A DNA stretch of 64,000 nt from Actinomucor elegans (GCA_026027325.1 JAMSLZ010000004.1:868001-932000); one strand, 5' to 3'; numbered from the stretch's first letter, positions 1-11,053 are shown. Numbers and translations: made by a program. Notes: a model not told the origin generated them from the sequence alone.

Positions 1-256
1 CCTCGAAAACTTCATCAGCTTCGAGAGGTTCTGCATGTTCATCAAATACAGCCTTTCTAATAAATTCAAAAAAACCGCGCTTTACCACATCATCGGCCAT
101 ATTAGCTGAAGCTGAAGCTGAAGCAGAGGCGACAGGTGCGAAAGAAGCCATAGAGGCTGAGGCTGAAGCAGAGTGATAAGCAGCAGATGAAGGCTCAGCA
201 GCATAGACAGCTTGAGCTAAAACAGCTGAAGCAACAATAGCAAGAGAGAAACGCAT
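1..256 (-). CDS. Secreted Ser/Ala-rich precursor, N-terminal part (cut by window edge)
   Basis: The frame opens with ATG at 256 on the minus strand and stays open to the window edge, about 85 residues. Residues 1-19 form a clear signal peptide (MRFSLAIVASAVLAQAVYA), so the product should enter the secretory pathway. A low-complexity Ser/Ala stretch follows (alternating SA, residues about 26-52). Then comes a dibasic site in DDVVKR-GFFEF near residue 60, which looks like a Kex2 processing site, so the Ser/Ala part may be a propeptide. The rest is acidic. I do not recognise the mature part, which continues to the left of the window. It could be a cell-wall protein or a processed secreted peptide or enzyme. 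Confidence 0.6.
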   Translation of the reverse strand, partial: MRFSLAIVASAVLAQAVYAAEPSSAAYHSASASASMASFAPVASASASASANMADDVVKRGFFEFIRKAVFDEHAEPLEADEVFE

Positions 257-1222
257 TTGATAGTATGAGTAAGCTAAAAGGTTATAATAAAGGGAATTAT
301 AGGATATATAATGAAGAAAAAAGTCCTTCGCTTGTGCAGAGTTTGTCCTGTATTTAAACATTCATGTTGGAATTTGACAGAAGACCTTTTGAGACAACGG
401 TTAGAATCTCAACGAAAGTACATAGCTATATGGAATCAAATATGAGACTAAAAATTTTGTATGTATCCTATAGTGCATTCTTCAAATTGTTATCCATATC
501 ATCCACAATGAAAGCCTTGGAAGAAAACTACACTAGCAAACGTTTTAGTTCTTTATTCAAAACAGCTTTTTTTTATTATTATTATCTAGTATACTATAGT
601 TTGCTTAGTTGTATACTTATTCACAGCAAAGAAAAGCTATTAATCTTTGCTCTATTTACATGAGGAGTTGCCGTGAATTGTAAAGTGAAGTGTTTACATT
701 TCCTATAAAGATTTCTTTTATTTGCTAGATGCAAATCATTTCTTGTCTATCATGTAACATCAAGTACCAATCATCACAACATACCGATGTTATCGCAGGT
801 AAGACTGAAAAATATTAAACAAAGGATATTCCCTTTGCTATAGATGAATCTTGTATTCCATGCCCCAATACAGTTAGAAGTACAAAATAATTATAATCCT
901 ATAGTTTATCCTGCTATTCCATCGGTAATTTTGCTTGTTTTAACCTCGAGATAGAAAAAAGAAGCTGAGCATCCATATGGATCTTTGGTTAGCGTGTAAG
1001 CATTCAACCAATCAATCGTCCGAAGCGACTATTTGAACTAAGACTGATAATTTACGAATTGGGATCATTCTACAAAAAAAATGCGCATTATTTGAAGCTA
1101 GATGCTAAAGTTAGGATCCTCATTGTCACTTTTATTGGTGTAGGGAGCCCAAAAGGATTGTTGCTGCAAAATAAACATGTTGGATATTCTGATTGTATTT
1201 CGGTGTTTAAAAACAAACTAGT
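257..1222. other. Intergenic, no gene seen
   Basis: AT-rich spacer between the secreted precursor, whose promoter must lie at its left side, and the CACTA transposon. Open frames of 60-100 codons here have no recognisable motif and look like chance. The final three bases (AGT, 1220-1222) are the left target-site duplication of the transposon. Confidence 0.5.
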
Positions 1223-1360
1223 CACTATGGGAAAAAAAAAGTGAAATAAAGTGAATTCATGGCAAAATCAAGTGAATTTCAAGTGAATTAGTGCTTTCAC
1301 CTGAATTTAAAGTGAAATAAAGTGAATTTCATGGCAACTTGGAAACCAGGTTAATGCACC
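1223..1360. repeat. Left terminal inverted repeat and subterminal AGTGAATT repeats of the CACTA element
   Basis: The 14-bp terminal repeat starts at 1223. About six copies of AGTGAA/AGTGAATT follow within 110 bp (for example 1240, 1249, 1270, 1281, 1310, 1320), some preceded by TCA or TTA. Similar motifs near both ends of CACTA elements are binding sites for the element's own accessory protein, so these are probably transposase or accessory-protein binding sites. Confidence 0.75.
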
Positions 1361-1532
1361 TTAACTTTTATTTCCATTATTTTTCCATGAATTTCCATGT
1401 TTCCCAATTGGAGTGAATATGGAGCTAGTTCGAGTAAATTGTATGTTAAACTAAACAGTGAAGCAGAGCTCTGGTTTCAACGAATATAAGACAGCATTGA
1501 TAGTATAGAATAAATTTATATATGTACTTGGT

Positions 1533-4500
1533 TTAATAAGGTCTCCAAGCAACATATGTTTTGTCTTTATTTAATAAAGAAGGTATAAGTATAGCATATC
1601 CTATTATGTCCTTGGCTTTGATTATTTTCCATAGGAGCCTTTCTTCATAGGGTTGCGTATAATAGCAGCATGTTTGACCATCAAACACTAAAGTCGTTTG
1701 ATGTTGTAATAAGGCAAGTATTTGATCTTTCCATCTAATAAACTGCTTTACTTGGCCTATATTATATTGTAAGGACATAGTATCATCTGATATGTATGCA
1801 ACTATCTTTTGGTTTTGTTTTCTTGAAGAAATATCAACGGTTTGGCCATTCCTCGTTTTACCGTAAGTATTAGAAGTAGAAACAGAGTACTCCTCTTCTG
1901 TTGAACTGGAACCATTATGATCGGCTAGATATTGCTGGATTAGATGCTTAATATCACACGTTGGAAATAATTGGTTGATTAAGTCAGCAGAAGAAGGTTT
2001 AAATACCATATCTTCATCAACACTATGGCTTTCAATTCCAATCTGCCAGTTTTTATACGCTTTTGTGTAGTGATCCATTAGAACAGTGACAGAGTTTTTT
2101 TGAGGATTTTGTTTAGACTTGATATGTCTTTTTACATCTTGAATACTTCTTTCAAGAGTTCGGGCGCTTATCAATCTAAGTGGACCAAGCTGAAAAATAA
2201 TATAGGACAAATGTTTTAGATAATGCTGGTTAATGGTAAATGTATCTTTTCCCATCTTCTGCAGTAAGAACGCATGCCATCTTTTTACTAATCTAGAATG
2301 AAAAGACGATATAAATTATCGAAAACTTAGCATAGCTGCACGTAGTAGTCTCTCAAAAAAAAACTTACTCATCAATCCGTAACAGATCACTTGGATATAT
2401 GTTGAATTTTTGGGTCAAAGTGCAGACCATGGATATTGATTTCAAAGCATTGCACGCATCATCAACAGCTTCCAGTACAGGAGAAGCTACCTTTCTCTTC
2501 TTTTTTCTATTTCTTTCGGTTTGGTAAATATCAGCATGTTGTTTTCGTAACGCCTCCACTACCAAAGTGGGTACTATGTACATTAAAAAATCAATCCAGT
2601 CAACGCTACGAGATTGGCCTGATTTGGAAGAAATATCTAAGTGAAGAAAAAAGCAAGGATATTAATTCATTGGAATAATTAGCATTAAGTTTCTTGAGTT
2701 AATCTCTAATACCTATAAATTGACCATCAATGGCTCCATTTGGAAGCATTCGTTGTATTTGAACCATTGCTCTGCCAATTTCTTCTCTATAGGCGTTCCG
2801 AAGGAACAAAGGGTTATAGTATCCGAATCTCTGAGAGTCATCCTTCATCATGGACCATATGTGCTTGGCTATATTCATTCCCCATAAGTGCATCTCATCT
2901 AATCCAAAAAATGAACATCCATGAAAGCTTTTTAATAATGCAAATGGCAATTTCCCTTTGAGTGAAGTAGCCTAGATAGTTAATCAAATCATACTGCATT
3001 AGACACTGATACAGTTACTATTGTTTAATTTATTAAGCTTCTTACCAAGTCACCGTTTTGATAATCCTCAGAAGTCCTTAATGGGTATTCAATGGGCTCT
3101 TGTGCTTCATTTGTTCCAGGAAAAACTATAGTCCTTTTTGATTTGGAATAAATGCCTTTGATCTTGCAAATGCGGCATCCATGGTAAGAATTATGGCCAG
3201 CATGTAAACATAGCTCTGATAGTCCAGGAATATCACCAATTATGTTTAATAAGTGGGCCTTTATACGGATGGAAGAGGTTCCTGTTTCGACAATAATGCC
3301 TTCTGTTTCCAAAACGAGAAGCTCCTGGATGGTAGGATAAAGGAAACTAAAGATATCATAGGGTTTTCTCGGACCAGGTATGACGGCAACGATCAGTCTG
3401 TTTTCTGGATCAAATCTATAATAGAGCATTTAATTTATCCATTAAAGTTTCAGCGCCAAGTTATTTTGTTTTGTACCTTTGTTCTGGTGGTATATCATTA
3501 ATAGTAAACATGATAATTGCCATACTATTATCACCTGTGTCAAAAGGATGGAATCCATCGTAATGGAACGAGAGCGAGAGGTTATAGTCTTCTTCGGCGT
3601 CACTATTTCTACTTTTAAAAGCGAATCCATCCAATATATCTCTCTCGCAGCCATCAAGCTCATCGGTTGAACTATACACAGAGCTACGCGTAGCTTTATA
3701 TTTCAACTTCTTCCTATTCTTTTCAGACAGCATAAAATAGGCCAACTGCTTACTAAGTGATAGTTGGTAATGCTTGGCTTTAGCTTCCATGATAGTTGAT
3801 GTGGACGATGTCTCTTCATAACGATGTCTCTTGCAACTTAACCTAGGGCAAGCAGTTTGACTGTCACCAGGGTAATACATGTAGCACCCTTCAGGACACA
3901 TGTCATATTTATCAGCTTGAAGTTGGATTATATGATTATTATTAATGCTTTCGCATTTATACGGGCTGATGAATTTTAGATGTTCTATAAAAGAAAATAA
4001 GAATAGCAGTGAGCACACTGGTAGTAGTAAAGCAGCAAGATGGAAATAATAACTATACCACTATTCATCTCAATTAAGTACTCATTGAAGAAGTTGAATA
4101 TTTTTTCGGTCGTACTTTTTGATACATTGTTTTCTTTTAAGAGATACTTCAGTTCTAGACTTTTCCTCTCTGGAGGACTTAAAATATCCATGTACTGTTT
4201 ACCATCGTCCTTGATTTTAAGCTGAATAGGATGGGTAATAGTATCTTTGAATTTGCTTAATCTAGAGTATATTTCTTCCACTGTGGTTTTTTTTATTGCG
4301 TCTTCTTCTATAGCGCCAACTGTTCGCCAACCTTCTTGTATTACCTTAGTTTTTTCTGAATTTTCTTCTTCATTCGCTATAGAGTCGCATTCATCCAAGC
4401 TGTTCATATCTACAGAGTTACTGAAATCACAGTGGCTTGTTCGTAAAATATCAGCAGGATTGTTATTTACAATATCAGTGCTTGATTGATGTTGCGTTTC

Positions 4501-4686
4501 ATGGTTTAAAAGATCATCTGATACATAAGGGTTACTGGCGAAATGACCTTGCTGAGATAGTGTAAGTTTCTGCTTTACTTGACTATATATATTGAAAGCA
4601 CGTCGCATTCTGCAATTGATAATATGCCTTCTTATTTCTTTTTTAGTAAAGTACTGTTGACACACTGGGCAGTTTTCACCAGGCAT
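1533..4686 (-). CDS. Tnp2-family CACTA transposase, six exons, about 930 residues
   Basis: Exons by frame continuity: 4686-4059, 3984-3477, 3415-3046, 2971-2713, 2636-2369 and 2292-1533, all with GT-AG introns of 61-76 bases. The sum is 931 codons with no internal stop. I chose the start at 4686 because a zinc-knuckle-like CPVCQQYF...RRHIINC (C6, C9, H21, C25) follows at once. Then come a CPxLxCKRHR segment and the Tnp2 RNase-H-like core: YDGFHPF (first catalytic Asp), VIPGPRKPYD, GDIPGL, and the Cys/His stretch GHNSYHGCRICKIKG near residue 460. LKGKLPFALLKSF and FFGLDEMHLWG follow, equivalent to the LDxMH block of plant transposases. It should cut and re-insert the surrounding element. The basic, Lys-rich segment near exon 5 may help DNA binding or nuclear import. 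Confidence 0.88.
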
Positions 4687-5299
4687 TATTCTTGTTGAAA
4701 TAGGCGAAAGAGTAAAATAAAGGTAAAAGCGTTGGGACTCTGCACGTATTATATGCACAGTTTTAGAGATGCGGTAAAAATTGAATAAAAAGCGAATAAA
4801 TGAATTAAAACCGTTTTATGAGGTTTTATTGATCTAAAGTAAGTTTAGCTATCCTATCTAGCACGTATGTCTTGTATTTAGATTTCAAAGAAAATAGTCT
4901 CTTGGTAACAATCAAAGGTCTTTTTTAATATATGTTCACTCTGCATTAATTGTCCTTTCAGCGGTGATCCAAACTTCCCTCTTTAGATGGATGGTTAGAT
5001 GAAACCCATTCCTTAATATATATATGCAGAGTGCCATATGTGCGTTTCACCACAAGAGAGATATCAATATTCGAGCAAGGTTTGTTTATTACGCATAATT
5101 ACGTTACATTAGCTCTAATAGGTTCTGATTTTTTGTATATGATACCTAGCACTTCCTGGTAAGATTCTCCCGACACAGGCTATACCTATTAAGTTAAAGC
5201 CATTTTTAACTGCAGGGCTTATGATATAAAGATGGTTCCACTACATGCATTTCTTTTGCACTCATTTCTTTCCATAAATTTTATAAAATCATTAGAATC
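4687..5299. promoter_or_regulatory. Divergent promoter region inside the CACTA element
   Basis: 613 bp separate the starts of the two transposon genes, which point away from each other, so promoters for both must lie here. AT-rich stretches such as the repeated TA run near 5016 could serve as TATA elements, but no single box can be assigned with confidence. Confidence 0.45.
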
Positions 5300-5973
5300 A
5301 TGCCAGCTAACAGAAGACAAATTAGACAGACCAGCCAATCCAGTCAATCCAGCAGCAGAGAAAACGACAGAGATCTTAACAGTCAAATAAATCTACCTCC
5401 ACCTTGGATGGAAGATTTTAAACAAGATCTCGTAAACTATTTCGATGAAAAGCTTCAACCCTCTTTAAACATAGGAAGCTCAAAAACTATCCCAGTGCCA
5501 AAGAAGCAAAGGAGAGTAAATTCTAAAGTCTATATCCAATGCTTTTTAAAAGAACACCTAAAGGAGCCAGTGCCTAATGATGAAGATATCAGCAGCCTGA
5601 TGGGAATACTTGATCAAGAAGCTTTCTCTTCAGTACTAACTTTTGCGCAGCAGAACCCAGAAGCTGCATGTAAAAGCTGGAGGCTGCTTTCTTCTCTTAA
5701 TAAGCTCTCCATGATACAGTCGGCACTACAACAGTCGATAGCATCAGATGAACGGCTTGCTATCATCAACAAGTGTGTAAGATTTTGGCCTTGCGAGTTT
5801 CTTGTGCAAGAAAAATGGACTAACAGAAGCAAATATAACAGGAAGAAAGTGTAAGTGTACATTCTATAACTATTGCATATTGAATCAAAAGGAGAGAAAA
5901 ATGAACACCCATTTGTAGGCTTCAAGCGGAAGGTGCGCAGTTAAGAAATGCAAGAAATCAAGGACTGCAGTAA
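5300..5973 (+). CDS. Second CACTA-element gene, 201 residues, unknown family
   Basis: Exon 1 is 5300-5850 and exon 2 is 5919-5973. The intron begins GTAAGT, ends TTTGTAG, and replaces the stop that would otherwise follow directly. The product is 201 residues. Its N-terminus is rich in Gln, Ser and Arg (RRQIRQTSQSSQSS). A PPPWMEDFK segment comes next, then the basic patch PKKQRRVNSK near residue 75, which could be a nuclear-localisation or DNA-contact site. A mainly helical part follows. By position and size it may play the TnpA-like role of binding the subterminal repeats, but I see no homology to plant TnpA, so this is inference. A possible polyadenylation signal AATAAA lies near 6034. Confidence 0.65.
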
Positions 5974-6132
5974 TATATCAGTAAATATAATTAGCTTAAT
6001 ATTATATACCCATTTTGTATCGTTTATCTTATTGAATAAAGAGTCATCATTACACATATGTTGTTTCATTATCTATACATGGTTAATACATGCAAAAAAG
6101 GTTGAAATATAAGTGGTTGAAATCATAGGAAG

Positions 6133-6459
6133 GTTAACATGCTTTTCGAGTGAATTGCAAGTGAATTGCAAGTTAACATGTTTTTCGAGTGAATTGCAAG
6201 TGAATTGCAAGTTAACATGTTTTTCGAGTGAATTGCAAGTGAATTGCAAGTTAACATGTTTTTCGAGTGAATTGCAAGTGAATTGCGAGTTAACATGTTT
6301 TTCGAGTTAATTTAAGGTGAATTTCGGGTTAACCTGATTTTCAAGTGAATTGCAGGTGAATTGCAAGTTAACTTGAATTCACTCGAAACGGCAACGATTC
6401 TCCTGCAAACCGAGTTAACTTGAAATTCACTCGAAATTCACTCGAATTTTTCCCATAGT
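6133..6459. repeat. 39-bp subterminal tandem array and right terminal inverted repeat
   Basis: A 39-bp unit starting GTTAACATG and holding two AGTGAATTGC motifs repeats with exact spacing at 6133, 6172, 6211, 6250 and 6289. The first four copies are nearly identical. Degenerate copies continue to about 6395, then the motif turns to the opposite orientation (TTCACTCGAA) up to the terminal repeat ending at 6460. Because 39 is a multiple of three, the array reads as a spurious repetitive 65-codon frame. It is best seen as a cluster of protein-binding sites at the right end of the CACTA element. Confidence 0.8.
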
Positions 6460-6463
6460 GAGT

Positions 6464-7487
6464 AGTGCTGCTGTTGCTACCTTGGATTCAAAATTTATGA
6501 TCCACTTTAAAGTATAGACAAGTAAAAATCATCTTAATAAAGCTTGTGAAAGATTTTTTTTTATTAAACGATACATATATCAAATCATGTAGATTTACAA
6601 AGTAGTGATGATATCCGCACGAATAATTATTGTTTATCTGAATTTTCAATCGATATAATAGTCTAAGGTGAGTATGGAAAACTTACTAGATACGGCATTA
6701 AATCGATATCGGTTGAGAAATCAGGATAGTAGGATATAATATATGGCAAATACAGAGAAGTTGTATTTAACCTGTAATAAATGAAGTATAAAGGCATCAG
6801 AGTAGGTTCGAATAAAAAGTTTTTTTTTTTTTTTTTCAGGCAGTGATGTCAAAGTTAAACAAAACAACAAAAAAAAAAGGCTTGGCTAGCTGGTACATTA
6901 CTATTACAGATGGGACAGAATAATAGATGGAATATACTACTGATGCAATGCCTGATCAAACAGTAAGCCTTACTACGGTAATCAACACCATTACGATCTC
7001 GAGTTCAAATCAACCCTATTCTAGGTAATTAAAATTCATTTGTCAATCATATTGAGAAAAAAGATAAATACAGCCATCGTTGCGCAATGTATGCTTGTAT
7101 GTAACTGTGATTATCATAGATAAAGTCTATTGTAATGTACATTTTTTTTTCCAACTAATATTTCTCGGAATTATGTTAAAATTATATTATATCAAGCCAA
7201 ATAAATTCTTTGCAGAGTTGTTTCATATTGCCAATACTAATAATATAGCTATCATTGGTATCTCTGGTTTAGTAGGTAACTTTTTTAATTGTATTTTCAT
7301 ACAAATGAGCGAATTTATATTCAGGAATCGTACGAAATTGTTCTTGAGAATATACGAAATCTTATCCAGACAGCGTGCGGATGTTTTCTATACCTGCAGA
7401 AACTCCGAACTCTTGTGCAGTGACGAAACCTCGAGAAGCCTATTGCTCAGTACTTGTCCTTCCTTGAACTTTTATTAAACAAACACT
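6464..7487. other. Intergenic, no gene assigned
   Basis: Spacer between the transposon and ARPC4. A 132-codon plus-strand frame (7080-7478) has no recognisable features, overlaps the region where the ARPC4 promoter should be, and is most likely chance. The last 60 bp before 7488 are pyrimidine-rich and probably contain the ARPC4 transcription start. Confidence 0.4.
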
Positions 7488-8278
7488 ATGGTAAATATCT
7501 AAAATACAGAAAGTGAAAATCTCGAGTAATGCGAGAAAGCTTTGGAAGCACACTAAATTAACGGATGCAACTCTCCAATACTAATTCCATTTTCTATTGA
7601 TGACAGTCTAATACGCTTCGTCCTTACCTTATGGCTGTTCGCGCAACATTAACTGCCGCTTTATGCTTGGATAACTTCTCTTCTCAAGTAGCCGAAAGAC
7701 ACAACACACCTGAAATTGAATCTGGGTAATGGTCGTCTTTGGGATTACACATCATGTTGAGCTAATCATTATGACATTGTAGTAAATCAAAGGAAGTTTT
7801 GATGAACCCTTTAGTTATCAGTCGTAATGAGAACGAGAAAGTGTTAGTAGAACCCTCCGTTAATTCAGTACGCGTCAGCATCAAGATTAAGCAAGCAGAC
7901 GACCTTGAACGTATATTGTGCCACAAATTTTCTCGGTTCTTGATGATGAGAGCAGAGAGCTTTGTTATTTTACGTAGAAAGCCAGTTGAAGTAGGTTACC
8001 TTTAAAGATCAGGGACGCGATATATTGACTGGGATTTCTCTAGGGCTATGATATCTCATTCTTGATTACAAATAACCATACTGAACAAATGTACAAGCAC
8101 AAATTAGTCGACTTTATTGTTCACTTTATGGAAGAAGTTGATAAGGAAATTTCTGAAATGAAGTTAAGCGTGAACACGCGTGCTAGAACTGTTGCTGAAA
8201 GTTATCTAGTTCAGGTAAGTACTTTTTAGAAACTGATTCAAAAAAGAAACTGATTTGATTGTTTTATAGTTTGCTTAA
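7488..8278 (+). CDS. ARPC4: Arp2/3 complex subunit 4 (p20/ARPC4)
   Basis: Five exons: 7488-7490, 7607-7725, 7783-7990, 8044-8214 and 8270-8278, giving 169 residues, the usual length of the family. The first exon is only the ATG and the last is only two codons plus the stop. The protein runs [16 protein letters not shown] at the start. Inside it carries the family blocks [48 protein letters not shown] and [19 protein letters not shown]4 forms the structural core of the Arp2/3 complex with ARPC2 and drives branched actin nucleation at the cell cortex and endocytic sites. The intron joins restore the conserved sequence exactly, so identity is secure. Confidence 0.96.
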
Positions 8279-8356
8279 ACATATCTTTTAATTACAATAA
8301 AAGAAACAATGTTCACAGTGCCAATCGGCGGCTTTGTGCAAAATTGATTGGCGCTT

Positions 8357-8387
<31 letters not shown>

Positions 8388-9319
8388 GTAAATCTTTGGC
8401 TTCAATTATTTGATTCATGGATCACATCATTTTTTATTGCCAAATATTGCAATACTACACAATGGTGTAAGTGAAGGTTTAAAGGAAAAAAGAACACAGG
8501 AATGATAACGCTTTTTTTTAAAGAAACATACTTTCACTTACACATCAGTTGCATATATTACAGCCTGAAAAGAGATCATAGACAGAATTGCGGATATAAG
8601 TAAATCATATGGTCAATTGTTTTTCGTATCTTCTACGAGTAATCCCAATGTTCTAGTAGTTGTAATATCTCATTCTGATCATGATGGCCATTATTATTCA
8701 GACACGACAATTGACTGAGAGGTTCAGAATTGAAAAATCTTCCAGTATGAAGTCCATATATTTTATAGCTATCTATCGGTGAGTGAGGAAGCAAGTTGAT
8801 CAACGAAGGTTTTATTAGATGCGGCAGTTTATTCTGAGTAGGAAATATCTATCTGATTGATTTTAAACCGAGATTGGTCAAGAGATTTGTAAATTCCATG
8901 TTAAATAAGATGTACGTCATATGCAGCTCTGTAACTATTGATACCTATAATATATTAGGTATATCATGGTAATATAATGATTGCAACGGGCTCAACAATA
9001 CATTCTGAGCCAGTACTAATCATTAAATACGAGATCAGTCGAGAAGTTTATTGATTATTAGATCTAGGCTAGATGGCACGTTTAAATTTTACAATCTTTC
9101 ACCGAAATAGGATTCATCTAAATGATAATTCCAACATAAGGCATAGCAAGTTTTAAATATGGGACCATTCACAAGATGCGACATTAAATCAGGATCACTC
9201 AGGGTGCTAAAGTGGTCAGATTTCTTAGATACTCCCTTTGGAGATTGTAAATTTTTTACCCACTTATTTGTTTTCTAGAGAGCATGCTTGTTTTTATATT
9301 AAAATATTCGAGCTTTCGC

Positions 9320-9359
<40 letters not shown>

Positions 9360-10278
9360 ATTCATACCCAATGTTACACCTTATATGCATGATAGATGTT
9401 TTCCATAGAAGAGAGTTGCGAGAATAGAAGCTATGGTCAAAGATGTTGTTAGAAAAGAAGCATACTATCAAGATTTTGAAATGGACTATATTGTTGATGA
9501 TTCCAATGGTTTCGGCTATAAGTCATCAAAATGGAAGATTACGTTGGCGCTGAAGGCAGTTATGAGCCTGTGCCTGTACATGAAAAGTACTTACCAAAAT
9601 AATGACAATTAAAAATAGCCCATGCTGAAGAGATTTTTTTTTTTCGAACGTGCCGCTGTTTATGAAGTTATGATTTTTGGTAGTTGCGTTTAAATAATTG
9701 GTTATATTATAAAAACATGTAAGATTTTATTAATATTATTAATACAAAGAAAAAAATAGTTGGTATTGAATACTTGTACAAGTAACCAAGTACTTGGTCT
9801 AGTTAACGTCAAGAATAAATAAAATTTGAAAAACCAATCATTCTTGGCCCATTTTGAACGAAAATCGAAGGAAAGTGGGTGAAAAATATATCTGAACTCT
9901 AGTAAAAGGTTTAGAACTAGAAAAACAGTTATCCTTTTTTTAATAATTGTTTCTCTGAATACTTACGAAGGTACTTGAACGCCTTCATTCAGTAAGCAGG
10001 TGCTAGATAAAGTAATCAATTACTGTCTGAAGTAACCAAATACATCGCCATGTTGATCCATTCCTTGACGTGCTACAAGTGTTTTAAAGTGCTTGTCTGT
10101 TACCACAATGCTGCTTCTCTGCTTTAAATAGGTTTTGTCATCATCCTTTTTGGTATTCCTTTTTTATAGAAGTGCATGCCTTTTCTGGGTCCTCCAACAA
10201 CCTTCGCTATACTACTTGTGAGAAACAATACTTTTTTAATTAACATTATTTTCCTCATTGTGCTAAGCATGCAAAAGG
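8279..10278. other. Long intergenic stretch with homopolymers and possible gene remnants
   Basis: Contains a 29-base T run (8359-8387) and a 32-base A run (9326-9357). Scattered pieces of the short palindromic repeat family are also present, for example the ATGCGACATTAAATCAG near 9176 and the GAGATCAGTCGAGAAG near 9030. Two stretches look weakly coding: minus strand 8633-8850 and plus strand 9421-9600 (see findings). Neither forms a complete gene that I can support. Confidence 0.45.
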
Positions 10279-11053
10279 TCAATGGTATCCAAAAATTTTC
10301 AGTTTAAGCACTTGGTCGAAACTCACATTTTCGAAGGTTGGCTTCGATTTCGTTAATAAACGGCGTTTAAAAGTAGCAGGAATATTGATATATTCATTTG
10401 AGTAGCTGTCCTCGGGATAAAACTGCCATCTTTTGAGAATTGAAGTAATAGGGAGTTTCTTTCTCCCCAGGAAAATGACTCTCGAGTATATGAATACAAG
10501 ACAGTCTATATGATAGCCAAGTGATATAATCAAAGTCTCCTGAGCCTGCTCAAGCAAAAGAATCCACCAACAGACAACCTAAAAGAAAACTCTAAATACA
10601 TGGTGTGGGCAGTACTAGCATAGCATGCCTTCTTCCGATAGTATTGATTCCTTCAAACTTTGAATGATGGCCTTTCCAGTATTCATCTAATTTTTTTAAA
10701 GCAATAGGTATAGTGGATCTCGAGGCAAGACCCCTTTTTTTCATCTCAGCATGAGCGTTTTCGACTCTCTGGCTTGTTGTACATCCAAAATGCAAGTAAT
10801 ATTAGAAGATATAAGTAGCCCATTTTTCCTTAGGAATTAGCCAATTTCTTTGGATGTATTCTTTAGATTTAAAGGTATTGTTATCCTGCGGCTTCAATAT
10901 TGTAGAGTCTGTAATGATGCTGTTATACTTTCTAAAGCGGCAACAGAAGCCTTCATTTATTGTTGAGCGGGCCTTCTTGTCGATAAGATCAATATATTGC
11001 CTTCTTATCTTCTTGAGCGTTGGAGATTCCAGAGTTGAGTTCTTTTTCGACAT
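10279..11053 (-). pseudogene. MULE/FAR1-type transposase remnant (C-terminal part)
   Basis: One minus-strand frame runs from 11053 to 10592 and is broken by a TAA at 10802-10804. Before the stop it reads NWLIPKEKWATYIF, and immediately after it HFGCTTSQRVENAHAEMKKRG. The combination of a W-A-x-Y-x-F block with a G-x-T-T-S-x-R-V-E-x-H-x-x-x-K block is typical of the end of MULE transposase domains, such as those of FAR1-like proteins. A shifted frame (10557-10279) continues downstream with more basic, unassigned sequence. The in-frame stop, the shift and the missing N-terminal catalytic region mark it as a decayed copy. The matching element ends were not found. Confidence 0.7.

Larger units (their letters stand above)
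1220..6463. mobile_element. Complete CACTA (EnSpm-type) DNA transposon with AGT target duplication
   Basis: The element proper is 1223-6460 (5,238 bp). Its left end reads CACTATGGGAAAAA and its right end is the exact reverse complement, TTTTTCCCATAGTG. Beyond these 14 bp the ends stay similar because both carry repeated AGTGAATT motifs. Each end is flanked by the same trinucleotide AGT (1220-1222 and 6461-6463), the 3-bp duplication expected of CACTA elements. Inside are two divergent genes: a Tnp2-family transposase on the minus strand (1533-4686) and a small gene on the plus strand (5300-5973). Subterminal repeats sit at both ends, as in plant En/Spm. Both genes are open after splicing, so nothing seen rules out an autonomous copy. 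Confidence 0.92.

Noticed and set aside
6113..6310. 65-codon frame made of LTCFSSELQVNCK repeats
   Set aside because: It is only the translation of the 39-bp subterminal array of the CACTA element; 39 is divisible by three, so the frame stays open by chance.
7080..7478. 132-codon plus-strand frame upstream of ARPC4
   Set aside because: No family features, odd composition and overlap with the ARPC4 promoter region. A weak helix-turn-helix-like look on the opposite strand was too broken to call.
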